From: Cudoniella acicularis
Lineage: Eukaryota > Ascomycota > Leotiomycetes > Helotiales > Helotiaceae
Length of the DNA: 29,306 nt
NCBI GenBank assembly: GCA_013054445.1
Contig: JAAMPI010000651.1
Span: forward strand, 1 to 29,306
Direction of reading: 5' to 3'
In this document: one piece after another, positions 13,276 through 23,292 of the stretch
Position numbering within the stretch: the stretch's first letter is position 1
How the letters are laid out: the number at the start of each line of letters is the position of its first letter
The notes under the pieces: generated by a model
The model's database searches: none
Told to the model about the DNA's origin: nothing
What the model saw: the letters and a program-made list of their open reading frames with translations, nothing else
Position numbers and translations under genes: made by a program

Positions 13276-15378
13276 TTAAGGAGACTTAGCAGGATCTCTT
13301 TTCGTGCTCGTCCCTTTAGAGCTCTGTTTAGACTTCCCGCGCATCCAGTCCAAAACAGACCCTGTTGTCTTGACAGGCTCTCCTGGTTTCTGTTTCTTCG
13401 ATTTGGAACCTTGACGGTCTTTGCTGGTTGACTTTTTTGGAGAGTCTGACTTGCTGAATGATGGGGCTTCGGGAGCGGGAGCAGTAGACGATTTGCCTTT
13501 ACTGGGCGTTTGAGGAGGGGTGGGTGTAGACATCCGTCGTGGAACCTTTGAAAGATCATCAGATAGAGCGCCTGGCGATAGCGGCGGTGTTGTCGTCGAT
13601 GTTGACGCCGGAGTTGTTTGTTTTGGGGGAGGCGGTGGTGGAGGCTGAAGAGCTTCTTGTTTCGCTGGCTGTTTGGGGAGAGGACAAGTATCGGGCAGCG
13701 GCCACATATGCATCGTAATTCTCCAATCTGGCTCAACAAGGTGTTCCCATGCCACAGGAAGAATGATTTGACCATCCTCATTAATCAGATCATAATGGCC
13801 AGCAATTACGTGAGGACCAAGAATTTCCACTTGCTCAAAAGCTGTGTTCAACAATTTTTCCATTCCCTCCACACATATTAGAAATTACCATCTGATGTGA
13901 GTGATCAACTATACCTTCCAGGTCTTGCATAAATGGAACGGAAATGAGAACTTGCGGCCTACAGCGTCCTTGACCTTGACTGTCTTTGGCTTGAGCCTTG
14001 CTCCGTAGAGATCGAGAGTGCCGGTTTCCCAGAAGACGTAATTTGGTGTTACTCTGAGGTACTCTGGTATTTGCTGTTTGGGCTTTTGTTCCCTAATTTC
14101 CACCATCGAGATGCTACTTCGTTCTAGTCGATTGAGGAGACTCCTGTCTTTGTGGTCTGCCGTTTCAGATTCAAACTCTTCTTCACTATATACCATTTTG
14201 TGCGCACCTGGCATAAAATCCTCGTCCAGAACGTCCTCTACCTGAACTGCCTTTGGATATTTTCGATCCGCACCTTTAACTGATGGACAGAAACTGCTGT
14301 CTGGAGATTCTCCAACTTGATCACTCCATGGTGAGACCAGATGCTCCTCTGGTTTCTTTATAGGTTCGTTCATGTCTTGAAAATTCTCGAAGAGAGGAAG
14401 GTCTGATACCCAAGATTGGCCGTTGGGGACTACTGACTCAGTCGATATGACCTCTTCCTCGGCGGAAGGTTGTAGATAGTTGAGGACATCAATAGTCGAT
14501 AATTGTGAAGCATCGAGTAAATCATCTGCTTGGCCGGTCACTCCCTGCGACTCGAGACACTGCCGCCCTGCATCCTTTGCATCCAAATGTCTCTTTTCTT
14601 CCCCGTTTTCATCCACTGCTTCTTCCACGCTGACTAATGGGCCTTTAGATCTTCCGTGTTGGAAATTATCAGCATCGATCGATCTAGTGTCAACAGGAAT
14701 TTCGTCATTTTGGTCAAGTGCACCTTCTTGACCGAGCTCAACGAGGTACTGCTTGATGAGGTGCTCGTGTTTGCGGAGGACATAACTGCCGTACCCTTTT
14801 TTGACTAGCTGTCGTCTCAAATCTCTCCAAAACCCACTATCATCTTCTTTATACGAAGTCCATTCACTCTCATCGTGCGTTTGACGTGCAATTTGTGCCG
14901 CGATAGGACCTATTGTGTCCCTGATACCATCTAGCTCTTCGAGACTATCCAATTCTTTTCCGACCTTGCTTTGAGATCTGGAAGTGTGTGGGTGCAAAGT
15001 CATCCGAATGGCTTTTTTATGTGCAGACAATCTGACTTTGATGCTCGCAAGGTCCTGCATTTCATCGGGCTGAACTTTGGCTTTTGGTCCTATTTTCCTC
15101 GCACTTCTGTGGTCATACTTTGTTACAACTAAATTCACCGCGTTCAAGATTTGCTCACAGCTACGGCCGAGGTCATCCAGGTCTTGTCTTCGATCATCGT
15201 CGGCACGGCCCAGTAGAAAATCGGGATTTGCAAGGGATCGTCGAAGCCGCTTGAGAACCCTATATATGCTAGCAACTTCGCGAGTAAGCTCCTCATTTTG
15301 AGTCCGCACATGTCGCAATGTGTCTTGTGCTAACTCAAAAAGCATGTCCGCGTCCTCTGCAGAGTAGCCAAAGTTCAT
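13276..15378 (-). CDS. Fungal ubiquitin-like domain protein with N-terminal helical region
   Basis: Two exons on the minus strand, 15378-13915 and 13866-13276, encode 684 aa. The 48-nt intron has a GTATAG donor and a CTAAT branch site. The start is the first ATG (15378); the longer frame upstream opens only at a TTG. Residues about 1-100 form a helical region (ELAQDTLRHVRTQNEELTRE, later SCEQILNAVN) resembling the N-terminal domains (PigL_N or STAND-N type) of fungal NACHT and ankyrin proteins. The middle is acidic and poorly conserved in appearance. Residues about 462-544 are a fungal ubiquitin-like domain (ULD_2 type): GRKFSFPFHLCKTWK joins GMEKLLNTAF exactly at the splice, then GHYDLINEDGQIILP and EPDWRITMHMWP. 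The tail from 549 is Pro/Ser/Lys-rich and basic. The role is unknown; related domains occur in fungal immune-like proteins. It lies 280 bp downstream of the PNP gene on the same strand. Confidence 0.85.
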
Positions 15379-15658
15379 TTGGGCTGACTTTGAGACACTG
15401 GAGATTGTGGTAGAGTCTAGGAATGAACATAAGCTTAGAGTTTCAAAAACAACTTTAAACAAGACGAAATGATTGTGGAAAGGACAGTGAGGGTAAGAAC
15501 TGCGTGTAGGAATAGTACCAAAGAGCCCCAAACAATCGCTTCCATCTAAAAATCACATTCTCGATCCATCACCCATATCATCGAGTATCCATTATCTTTC
15601 CATACCTTTCGGAGGCTCGCAAAATGACTCTATAAGATTGAAAATGAAAATGAGCATA
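15379..15658 (-). promoter_or_regulatory. Spacer between the PNP and ubiquitin-like genes
   Basis: These 280 bp on the minus strand probably contain the end of one gene and the promoter and 5' UTR of the next. The part next to 15378 is pyrimidine-rich and looks untranslated. However, a GTTAGT donor at 15663 and a TTTTTAG acceptor ending at 15546 would splice the two frames together, so it could also be intron plus linker coding sequence. Confidence 0.4.
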
Positions 15659-16609
15659 CTAACCTCCGCCTTTCCCCCACGATGGAGGGTTGGCTAAAGG
15701 ATCCGGTCCAATCTTGTAGAGAAGCCATTTGGAGTAAGCAGCAGCTGTGGCAGCAGCGTATCGATGCCAAAGATCATTTTTGTGGGCGTCGGCATAATCG
15801 GATATCCCTCGGATAACAGCGACGGGAAGCGTGTTGATTATACCGGCTGTTTCCATCTCGAAGCAAATGATGTTGTATTTATCTCGTAGGTCATCTCGGA
15901 GCTTTGCATTCTTTACAACCTTGTTGCCAGAAGCAATTAAACCATAATGTACTACAGGATCTTGGGAATTCCGGGGATTGCGCACCATTGGGATACTATT
16001 ATTGTCGCATCTGTACAATTGATCGTGCTGCACACCAGGATAGAAGAACTCGTGACCATTGGGTCTCGACCGAAAAGCCTCGAGATATTGCACAAATCTG
16101 TACGAGCCTTCCCAATGCGCTTCTGCTTGTATGGTTCCAAGAGCATTCCGTATGCGTCGGTCAGTGGGATAAAGAGCATTCTTCTTGACAAATCCCTCAA
16201 CACTTTCTTTTCCAAGTTCATAATCTATGACTCCAGAAGCATCGTCAGAGTCGTTTGCTGGGGTCGCGACAACGATATCACCCAGCCGGATATCCGGCTT
16301 CAGATCTCGTCCGGGCACGCCAGCCCCAATGCCTACCATCAAGCCATATCGAATGTTGTGGAAGCTCTGCCTCATCTGCGAAACGAGGCTAGCAGCAGAG
16401 ACAGTACCTACTGACTTCTTAGGAAGGCCAACGATAACAACATTATGTCCATTAACCGTGCCGGGTATGTAGTTGTTGTCATCACCTAGCCTCCCAGGAA
16501 ATCTCCCTTCGTGTTTTTCATCCAGCATGTATATAGCTGCCTCAACTTCAATTTGGAGCGCACATATCCATCCTACTGTATAGTCTTCATACGATAGGGT
16601 GGGAGGCAT
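15659..16609 (-). CDS. Nucleoside phosphorylase-like (PNP_UDP_1) domain protein
   Basis: An uninterrupted frame of 316 aa starting at the first ATG (16609). A longer frame to 16645 begins at TTG and is not used. It is a PNP_UDP_1 domain of the kind found at the N terminus of fungal STAND/NLR proteins: YTVGWICALQIEVEAA near residues 9-24, VGIGAGVPG at 92-100, RLGDIVVATP from 108, HYGLIASG at 221-228, FEMETAGI at 250-257 and RGISDYAD at 267-274. The FEMETAG and SDYAD motifs correspond to the nucleoside and ribose site of the family, so hydrolase or phosphorylase activity on purine nucleosides is possible. No NACHT, ankyrin or TPR region follows, so the domain stands alone unless it is spliced onto the next gene. 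The last codons (GKGGG then TAG) coincide with a GTTAGT donor, so the true C terminus is uncertain. Confidence 0.88.
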   Translation of the reverse strand: MPPTLSYEDYTVGWICALQIEVEAAIYMLDEKHEGRFPGRLGDDNNYIPGTVNGHNVVIVGLPKKSVGTVSAASLVSQMRQSFHNIRYGLMVGIGAGVPGRDLKPDIRLGDIVVATPANDSDDASGVIDYELGKESVEGFVKKNALYPTDRRIRNALGTIQAEAHWEGSYRFVQYLEAFRSRPNGHEFFYPGVQHDQLYRCDNNSIPMVRNPRNSQDPVVHYGLIASGNKVVKNAKLRDDLRDKYNIICFEMETAGIINTLPVAVIRGISDYADAHKNDLWHRYAAATAAAYSKWLLYKIGPDPLANPPSWGKGGG

Positions 16610-17960
16610 GTCGTGGTAGGCATTGGTGAGGTGATTTGATACCAAACCACTGCTTAAAAGAGGCCGAAGGTTGCCAGACTCGGCGCGATTCGATCATTTG
16701 GAGCGATGACGAAAATCAGGGAAGCCCTTGCCGGGCAGACAGGCTTCAATCGTAGGGCAGATTGTGAACTTCATCAAGATTCAACAGATACCGCGGGACA
16801 ATCAGGGCAGGGGCAGACGAAGAACTGATAGAAAACAGATGATGCTGACAGAGGCAGAAAATTCAGACTTTCGGCGCGCATAATTCTAGCCTGCTACTGG
16901 CTGCCACGGGCAGGGTCCTTGACAGCGATATTGAGGCTCAGCAAGAGTCTTGTGACCTAAATTGTCGAAAGTGGGGTTAGTATCGGTGGGGTGTCCAATG
17001 TCAGGCCTCGCTCCTAAAGCCACAAGATAGCTTCGGAGTCAGGCTAGATGAACATAATAAAGAGTTTTTGGCCGATAAGGACAGTACTGGACATCAGGAA
17101 AGCTTTAGCAAATTGACTGCTTGAAGAACTGAAAGCCGGGCTAGTAAGCCCAACAATCTATCTTAACGTGATTTATATTAAGGCAATCTGAAACATCTGC
17201 AAAGTCCCCCCTTAAGGGCCTCTCTACTCCTTTTCAAGATACGGAGTTCCAACTCCATGGGATCCGGACCCCACTCCCAGCATTTCATGTCAATCGTACA
17301 CCATGGACCAAGTCAAAGTAGACCCAAAACTAGTGATGCAAAGCCAGGAATCGGGGAGCGCTATTCCGTATTACTAAGCATTACAAAGTTTTATTATATA
17401 TCGCGAATTTGTATAAAGCAATCGGGGTGTAAACGTGTCCTTAAACGCGACCTTAATTGAGGCGCCCCCTTAGAAGGCATAGGATCGTGGAGGCGTGAAA
17501 ATGACCGAAATAGCATCCTCCCTTTTCTTAGTAATCTCTTCTTTTTAGGTATATAATTCTAGCCCTTCAAAGAGGCTATAGCTAAATAGCATTACAAGTA
17601 ATACTCTTCACCTTACACTAAAGCTTCCTATCAACACACAGTCGTAGTTTTGAGGCCTTAGCGACATCCGAAAGCAGTAATTTTCGCCCAAGGGAGCTTA
17701 GCGCCAAACCGTGCACTGGTGGTTGAGATTCCTAATGGTTATTGCCGGATCGAAAAGGTTCCCCACGAATTTTCCGCGATGCCACACGCCTCTTGCCAAT
17801 CACCTCCATAATTCTGCTCTCCATAGGGGTAGGTTTCTCCCGTGAGACTCTTCCCGTCAAATATGGCAGCTTTCTTTCAAAATGAGATAGCTCTTCTTCG
17901 AGCGCCTCCAGGTTTTTAGTAAAATCGGGATCCTAGGCCAGCGTAACCAAAAATAATCAA
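16610..17960. other. Gene-free stretch upstream of the PNP gene
   Basis: The first several hundred bases upstream of 16609 should contain the PNP promoter. No coding region is supported. Composition shifts from mixed to AT-rich after about 17300. Confidence 0.45.
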
Positions 17961-17972
17961 CTTAATTAATTT

Positions 17973-18073
17973 AAACCTAATTTACTCTAATCTAATTAAA
18001 TTAATTATGATTAACTAAATTTAAAGTTGATTATAATTAAGTTAAATTTTTTAATCAGATTATAATTAGATTT
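17973..18073. repeat. AT-rich imperfect palindrome (long inverted repeat)
   Basis: The two arms, each about 45-50 nt, face each other across a short centre at 18017-18024. TAATTATGATTAACT at about 18002-18016 pairs with the complement of AGTTGATTATAATTA at 18025-18039. The outer ends (AAACCTAATT at 17973 and AATTAGATTT ending at 18073) also pair. Arm differences are largely C/T or G/A. The tract is almost pure A/T, with GC-richer flanks. Confidence 0.6.
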
Positions 18074-18079
18074 AATTAT

Positions 18080-20157
18080 TACATGACTTTCATGAGGCGC
18101 CTTGCCGAATTAGGCTTGGCTCCGGAGCGGTTAAACGATTTTCCAGCTGTTACGCGGTTGAGGGGTGAACCCTTCCAGATTCAAAATCGATTCCGGAGGA
18201 ACCTCGGTCATAGGGAGCCAAAATGGGATCTGCGTATAGAGACAAGCCAAGACGGGCCCCCTTGGGTACTAAAATAGCATCTCAATGCATGCTCATGCTA
18301 ACTCTGCCACTGTCCGCTGTTGCTTACTACTGCTCACCCACTCCTCACCTCCACCTCACCTAGCATTGCCGATAAAGCAGCCCTACTCACCTTTTCGGAT
18401 AGAAACAGATTTCGTGCAGGTGAAGATTCAGGTTAAACAACCAGCTGTTATTCCCCCGGATGATTGCAAACCCCAAGTAATACTCGAGAAACAATCTCAT
18501 TGCTGCTCTCCAATGTGTCGAGCCATATCTGGCTGTTTCGCTCATGTGCTATCTAAAAGAAGAGACCATTCTGGACATTCTGTCTCCAAGCCGCCTCGCG
18601 GACTGGACACCCGCGCGGCCCAGGGATCGTGAGTTCTAGTTATGTGCATTATTGAATAGTGTTCAATGTTTGTCCCTGTTGAAGCAAGTTATTTAAAATA
18701 AATAAAAAACATGCATTGTTTATATTAACGAAGTGGTAGCAGAATTCTCAACTAAATACAGCACTTTAGGGCCCTATGTTTCAGGATAAAACCATTGCCA
18801 GTGAGATTACCTTACCAGTCCTAAAGTCATGTTGCCTTTTGACGGCAGGATCATCGAATACAACCTACCATTTTCCTCACAGTTTTGCGTTGATAAACGC
18901 CCCGTACCGCTCCCAGTCGTACGCTATATAATACGAAACAATTGTCCCATGTGCGGAAGTCGGCTACCTTTGCTTTCCACCATTGAAACCTAACAACGGT
19001 GACAACTAATCGGTGAGGCAATGATATTCCTAATACGCAATATATTGTTGTCATAAAATAAAATATAAGAAAAGTCATATTAACCTATAATGATATTTTT
19101 TTGTTGCTAATACGGTAATATATTGGGTAATATATTTCAATAAAAGCGATAAAATATGGGATTGATGTATCGTATTATGTTTTCACTCCGTAATTTTTCA
19201 AGTTAGCAACACCTAACTAGTTGGCATTATTGCCTACACTGAAATTGTCAACTAAGGTAAGTGGCTAAAGTCTTTGTCGATTTTCTTCAAGCGGCATTCG
19301 AGCCGCTAGTAAGGAAGTCTACAGTTCAATTATAGTTCTGACAGTTCAAGATTGTCTAAACTGCCAAAACAAGAGTTTAAAATAGATAAGCTGAACCAAT
19401 TATATTGTTTCTTCTCCTAAACTAACTAAACTAACTGAACTGCGTGAAATTTATAAGAAATTAAAACTGGCTAAACTATATAAAATTTACTAAAACTGCT
19501 AAACAGACTAATATTTTAAGAGTTTCCCTTATTTTCTCGTCCCCTAAGAAGCAAAATCTCCTTAATTAATAGGTGACTATAAACTCTTATCTATTTCACC
19601 CTGTTGCTATACTTTTCCCTTTCCTAATAATTGAAGAGGGTATTCTGTAGCAAAAAGCCAAATCTACAAGCTGTTGAAAATCCGTTAATTTTCTTTATGC
19701 TTCTAGATAGCATTGAAACTTCTCTATACTAGATTGGATATAAGGCGAGAATTAATAGATTCTGTCTATTGCGGGCACTGCACCCAGACAAAAAACTTAG
19801 GCGAAATTATAACTACATGAGTATTGGAGTCTAGAATAGCATTATTATACTATGGTGTGGCCGAGATTCAAAGACACCGGTTATATGTACTTCATATCAA
19901 AATATACTCGGTGGCACTTCAGGTATTTAAATTTAAGGTATTTATTAGATAATTAAAACTTTCTAAATCTAAATTCAAAATATAAATATAAACCAGCTCG
20001 CTTTGTTTGCGTTCATTAGCCGACACCACTACCGAATATATTTTGACTTGAAATCTAAATGTCTTCTCTTTTGAAAGCTTTCTAGGCGATATAAAAGTGA
20101 TGCGACAGTCAAAAACCTTTGCCATGAGTGAATTCAACCGGCAGATGCTGGAAGGTC
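18080..20157. other. Gene-free, mostly AT-rich region
   Basis: 18083-18632 is GC-richer and contains two unremarkable open frames plus one copy of a dispersed repeat. From 18640 to 20150 the DNA is AT-rich with reiterated CTAAAC/GCTAAA words (19240-19510). No gene is supported; the 72-codon minus frame at 19919-20137 has no motif and lies just beyond the stop of the WSC-like gene. Confidence 0.45.
18336..18460 (+). repeat. Dispersed repeat, copy 1
   Basis: About 110-125 bp align with 25440-25560 in the same orientation. Shared words include TAAAGCAGC, ACTCACCTTT, a CAGATT word and CAGCTGTTATT in the same order and spacing. The copies are diverged, and neither contains a recognisable coding domain. 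Confidence 0.5.
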
Positions 20158-21288
20158 TTATCCGGCTTTAGAAGTGGACTTTGAGGTTGTTTTTGAGGTA
20201 GATATAGACGATGACTTGGAAGTAGTGGTGAACTTGGTGGTTGACGTAGATAACGATTTAGATATTGATGAGGATTCAGTGGTCGAGGTAGTCTTGGAAG
20301 ATGAAGATGATTTGGAGGTGGTGGTTGATTTAAGAATGGACTGGGTGGGGGAGGATGACTTCGAGGTAGTGGATAGAGAAGATGACTTGGATAAGGAGGT
20401 GGACACGGATATTAAGTGAGAAGTGGATGTAGAAGATGGCTTCAAAATGGATGAAGATGTTGAGTGAAAGCTGGATGTGGAAGATGACTTTGAGCTTGTC
20501 TTCGAGGATGTGGTACCCGTCCTGGAAGTCGACTTGATGGTTGATGTTGAAGTCGGATGTGGCGTAAAGTCGTAAAAATCCATAACTTTATACGGCGAAG
20601 AAAAGTTGAAGGAGTACTTCAGACCAGCCAAGTCTCCATAGCAATTGCAGTTGTCCTCGTTGTCCGTAATGACATATTGTCCATTATAATCATTTGCGCA
20701 GGTCGTAGCACAACCCCCAATCATTCCTAGCTGCGCGAGTGGCGGACCGGCCGGTATGACCGTCAAATCGTAGCACAATCCATAAGTGCCCCAATTAATT
20801 GATGGCGAGCCCTCAGGACAAGTGAAAGCACCCCAATTCTCAGCTGCAGGAGGAGGTCCAAATGCGTTGAAGTAGTCGATATAGGTTGCACTCTCGCTGC
20901 TACCTGTTGCTTCTATAAGGTCTCCTGTAGCACCTCCTATGTACCAACACTGGCAAGTCTGGTTGCTGGAGAACCAGAGAGCTCCTGTGGCGCCGAGCCC
21001 TTCCGGGTTGCTCCAGTGAAGGTACCATTCGGATCCGCACTGGTCACCACAGGCTGCTTCATTTGCGGTAATTATCGAAGAAACCAGACCTGTGTACCCT
21101 TGGAATCCGGAGCGAGGAATAACTCCAGAGCAGGTATATACGGGCGAATAGAAATTTGACGATGTGATGTCTAGGAATCCTAAAGTGCCGCCACAGCCTT
21201 GAGGTAATTGTGCTACGGCACCGCTGAGAGGATGGCTGAGAGATAAAAAAGCATGGCCGAAGAAGCTGAAGTTGTGGCGGGCTCGCAT
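20158..21288 (-). CDS. Secreted WSC-like cysteine-rich protein with Ser/Thr-rich tail
   Basis: A single-exon 376-aa frame from an ATG at 21288. Residues 1-26 resemble a signal peptide (basic MRARHN, then FSFFGHAFLSLSHPLSGAVA), though the hydrophobic core is interrupted by G, H and S. Twelve cysteines fall into two matching modules: C32, C53, C80-x3-C84, C112-x-C114; and C157, C172, C193-x3-C197, C214-x-C216. The C-x3-C then C-x-C pattern is that of WSC-type carbohydrate-binding or cell-wall stress-sensor modules, so this looks like two WSC-like repeats. Residues 243-376 are a Ser/Thr/Lys-rich tail of TSKSSS-like repeats, probably O-glycosylated. There is no hydrophobic C-terminal segment, so neither a transmembrane sensor nor a GPI anchor is evident. 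It is likely a wall-associated or secreted protein; ligand unknown. Confidence 0.75.
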   Translation of the reverse strand: MRARHNFSFFGHAFLSLSHPLSGAVAQLPQGCGGTLGFLDITSSNFYSPVYTCSGVIPRSGFQGYTGLVSSIITANEAACGDQCGSEWYLHWSNPEGLGATGALWFSSNQTCQCWYIGGATGDLIEATGSSESATYIDYFNAFGPPPAAENWGAFTCPEGSPSINWGTYGLCYDLTVIPAGPPLAQLGMIGGCATTCANDYNGQYVITDNEDNCNCYGDLAGLKYSFNFSSPYKVMDFYDFTPHPTSTSTIKSTSRTGTTSSKTSSKSSSTSSFHSTSSSILKPSSTSTSHLISVSTSLSKSSSLSTTSKSSSPTQSILKSTTTSKSSSSSKTTSTTESSSISKSLSTSTTKFTTTSKSSSISTSKTTSKSTSKAG

Positions 21289-23292
21289 ATCGAAAATTTG
21301 AGGCGAGGAATTGGTAAGATGTAAGGGTGTTGGGTGTTGAGGCAGTAGATATAGATTAACCGTAGGATGAATGATTTATACTCTGTCTCCCTTCAATACT
21401 AGACGCGACCACGGCCATGCTTATGTATGCATTTGTGAGCGGCTGAAAATTCTAAGATTCGTTTTAGGAAGCCGTTTTTAAGCCAGCAGCCAAGTAGGAA
21501 ATTACCGTCTCAGTCTCAAGAGATGTTGTGAACAAATTTTCACTGTTGCCCTTTCCCGCCCTTTCTTTCTCACAAACCATCAAATATGAAAATATTTTTC
21601 AAGCTAAAAAATTCATACGACAGTTTAATTCCAGTCAGTAAGCAGAAGTGAAATTCCTTGTGAAATAATAGTAAAAGATGCCATAATTTTGAAAGTTTAG
21701 AGGGTGCGGAGAGCGTGCTGTCTCACTTGAGCCATTGGCTTTAAACCTAAAAGAAACGAGGCGCCGGTAACGGCTATAAGCCTCTACGCCATGTTTGCTT
21801 TTACTTCTGCTCCGCCATGCATAACGTATCTGGCAGAAAGAAAATACAGGCTTCTCCGTATCCTTCTCTAGAAAAATGCAGGAAGAGAGCTTAACAATGC
21901 CAAGGGGTGCCTTTCCCTTCCCACGAGGCGCAATTTCTCAGTGTTAAATTCCTATCCCTTTATTTAATCAATTTGGCAGGATCGCCGTGAGATAATTTGC
22001 ATTTTTTTTAGAATTTCGAGAAATTCCTCTTTATTTGATTTTAGCTTTATTTCTGTTATTTCGCGGCAATCCTCACCCCCTTTGCGTCACGCCAAGCCAC
22101 AGCGCACGTGACCCCTCACTTCACCTCAACCTCACCCATCCTCACCCGCCTCTATTGTGCGCTCTCCACCGCCTTACCTCTGCTCACCCGTCTTGCCTAG
22201 GATATGCTTATCCCCCGGTCGTACGGCTGTCGAGAGCGTCAACTCCTGGCGAGAAGGATTCAGGGGAGCCAGAACGGGCTCCGGGGGCCGTAATAGGCCC
22301 TTGGTATCAAGATAGGCTCCCAGATTCACTATCCTGGGATTAAATATTAAGAGTGGAGCGTTTCGACATCCTACGGGCGGCTTTTTAGTGCGGTAGCACA
22401 AAGATTATGTAAATACAGGGAGCATACTTTGTAGGATTGATGAGAGGGTGTAGTGAGGCTGAATGTCGGCGATCAAATGTATAGCAAGGAATCTCGGCGC
22501 TTCGTGGGGCTGCCCTTACCTGTAGCTACGTGCCTATCCACTCAACCCCTCGTAAGCACATAGAAATAGGGCAACTGGACAATATGCAAGACAACGTGTG
22601 TGGCGAGCGAGGGCAAAACCTTTGGCGCAAAACAGGTTTATTATGCATTATTAGGCCAAAATGGTAAGTTAGATATGGAGCCTTCAAACCACATACCATT
22701 CTTATTACCACGTCAGTGTACCAGTGACTTTGTTTCTTCTCAAGCGAAGGATCAGCCTGTGCCTTATCATCACTCTCCCCTTCAAATCTCTGCTTGAAGT
22801 AATCTTACCACTTGAATTTTGCTAAGATATTCTATCCAAATGCCTATAAATCAATTTCAAGAGCAATCAATTACTCCTGCAGCCGATATCAAGGAAAGCA
22901 GAAACTACTTTAAATGATGCCGCAGGCCCCTCTCTTCACGGTGGTCCCTTTCCAGCTACTTGCTTCTGCCATTGTGTGCCATCACAAGTGGCCACACAGC
23001 GTCAGGCTGAGCTTCCTATTTAGGGCAGCCACCCTCGTCTTCAATTAAATGATGGTTGCAGTGGTGGGTTATATCGGTAGGCTGGCTCCAAAACGAGCTA
23101 CTTTACAATTGGTTGCTATTTCGGAGATACTCATGCATGTATTTGCCTTGTTCTGCCTTTTGCGAACAGCAGAGGACATCAGGCTGAGGTATTATTATGG
23201 ACTTAAGAGCGTGGGAAGACGAGTTACGGTCCATCCACCTTCTCCCCCAGTCCTTCGCATTCCCATTTTACTAACCAGCACCGCTTTGCACA
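21289..23292. other. Gene-free region between the WSC-like and CorA-like genes
   Basis: Two genes diverge from this 2-kb interval, so it should contain both promoters. 22075-22210 is rich in CTCACC words. 22265-22339 holds consecutive hairpins. Open frames at 22035-22343, 22600-22797 and 23049-23366 have no motif and are not called. Confidence 0.5.
22265..22339 (+). other. Cluster of consecutive short hairpins
   Basis: Perfect short stems follow one another: GGAGCC/GGCTCC (22265-22282, 6-nt loop), GGGCC/GGCCC (22285-22300, 6-nt loop), CTTG/CAAG (22300-22311, 4-nt loop) and TCCCAG/CTGGGA (22318-22339, 10-nt loop). GGAGCC at 22265 can instead pair with a second GGCTCC at 22315-22320, enclosing the inner hairpins. 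No RNA family is recognised. Confidence 0.35.

Noticed and set aside
13909..15531. Longer N terminus (51 extra residues) for the ubiquitin-like protein
   Set aside because: That frame opens at TTG, not ATG, and the extra stretch looks like a pyrimidine-rich 5' UTR; it would be coding only if the gene were spliced to the PNP gene.
15904..16472. Plus-strand frames of 81-155 codons antisense to the PNP gene
   Set aside because: The minus strand carries a full set of family motifs in one frame; the plus-strand frames have none.
20174..20419. Acidic 81-codon plus-strand frame (Asp/Glu/Val-rich)
   Set aside because: It is the exact antisense shadow of the Ser/Thr-rich tail of the WSC-like gene.
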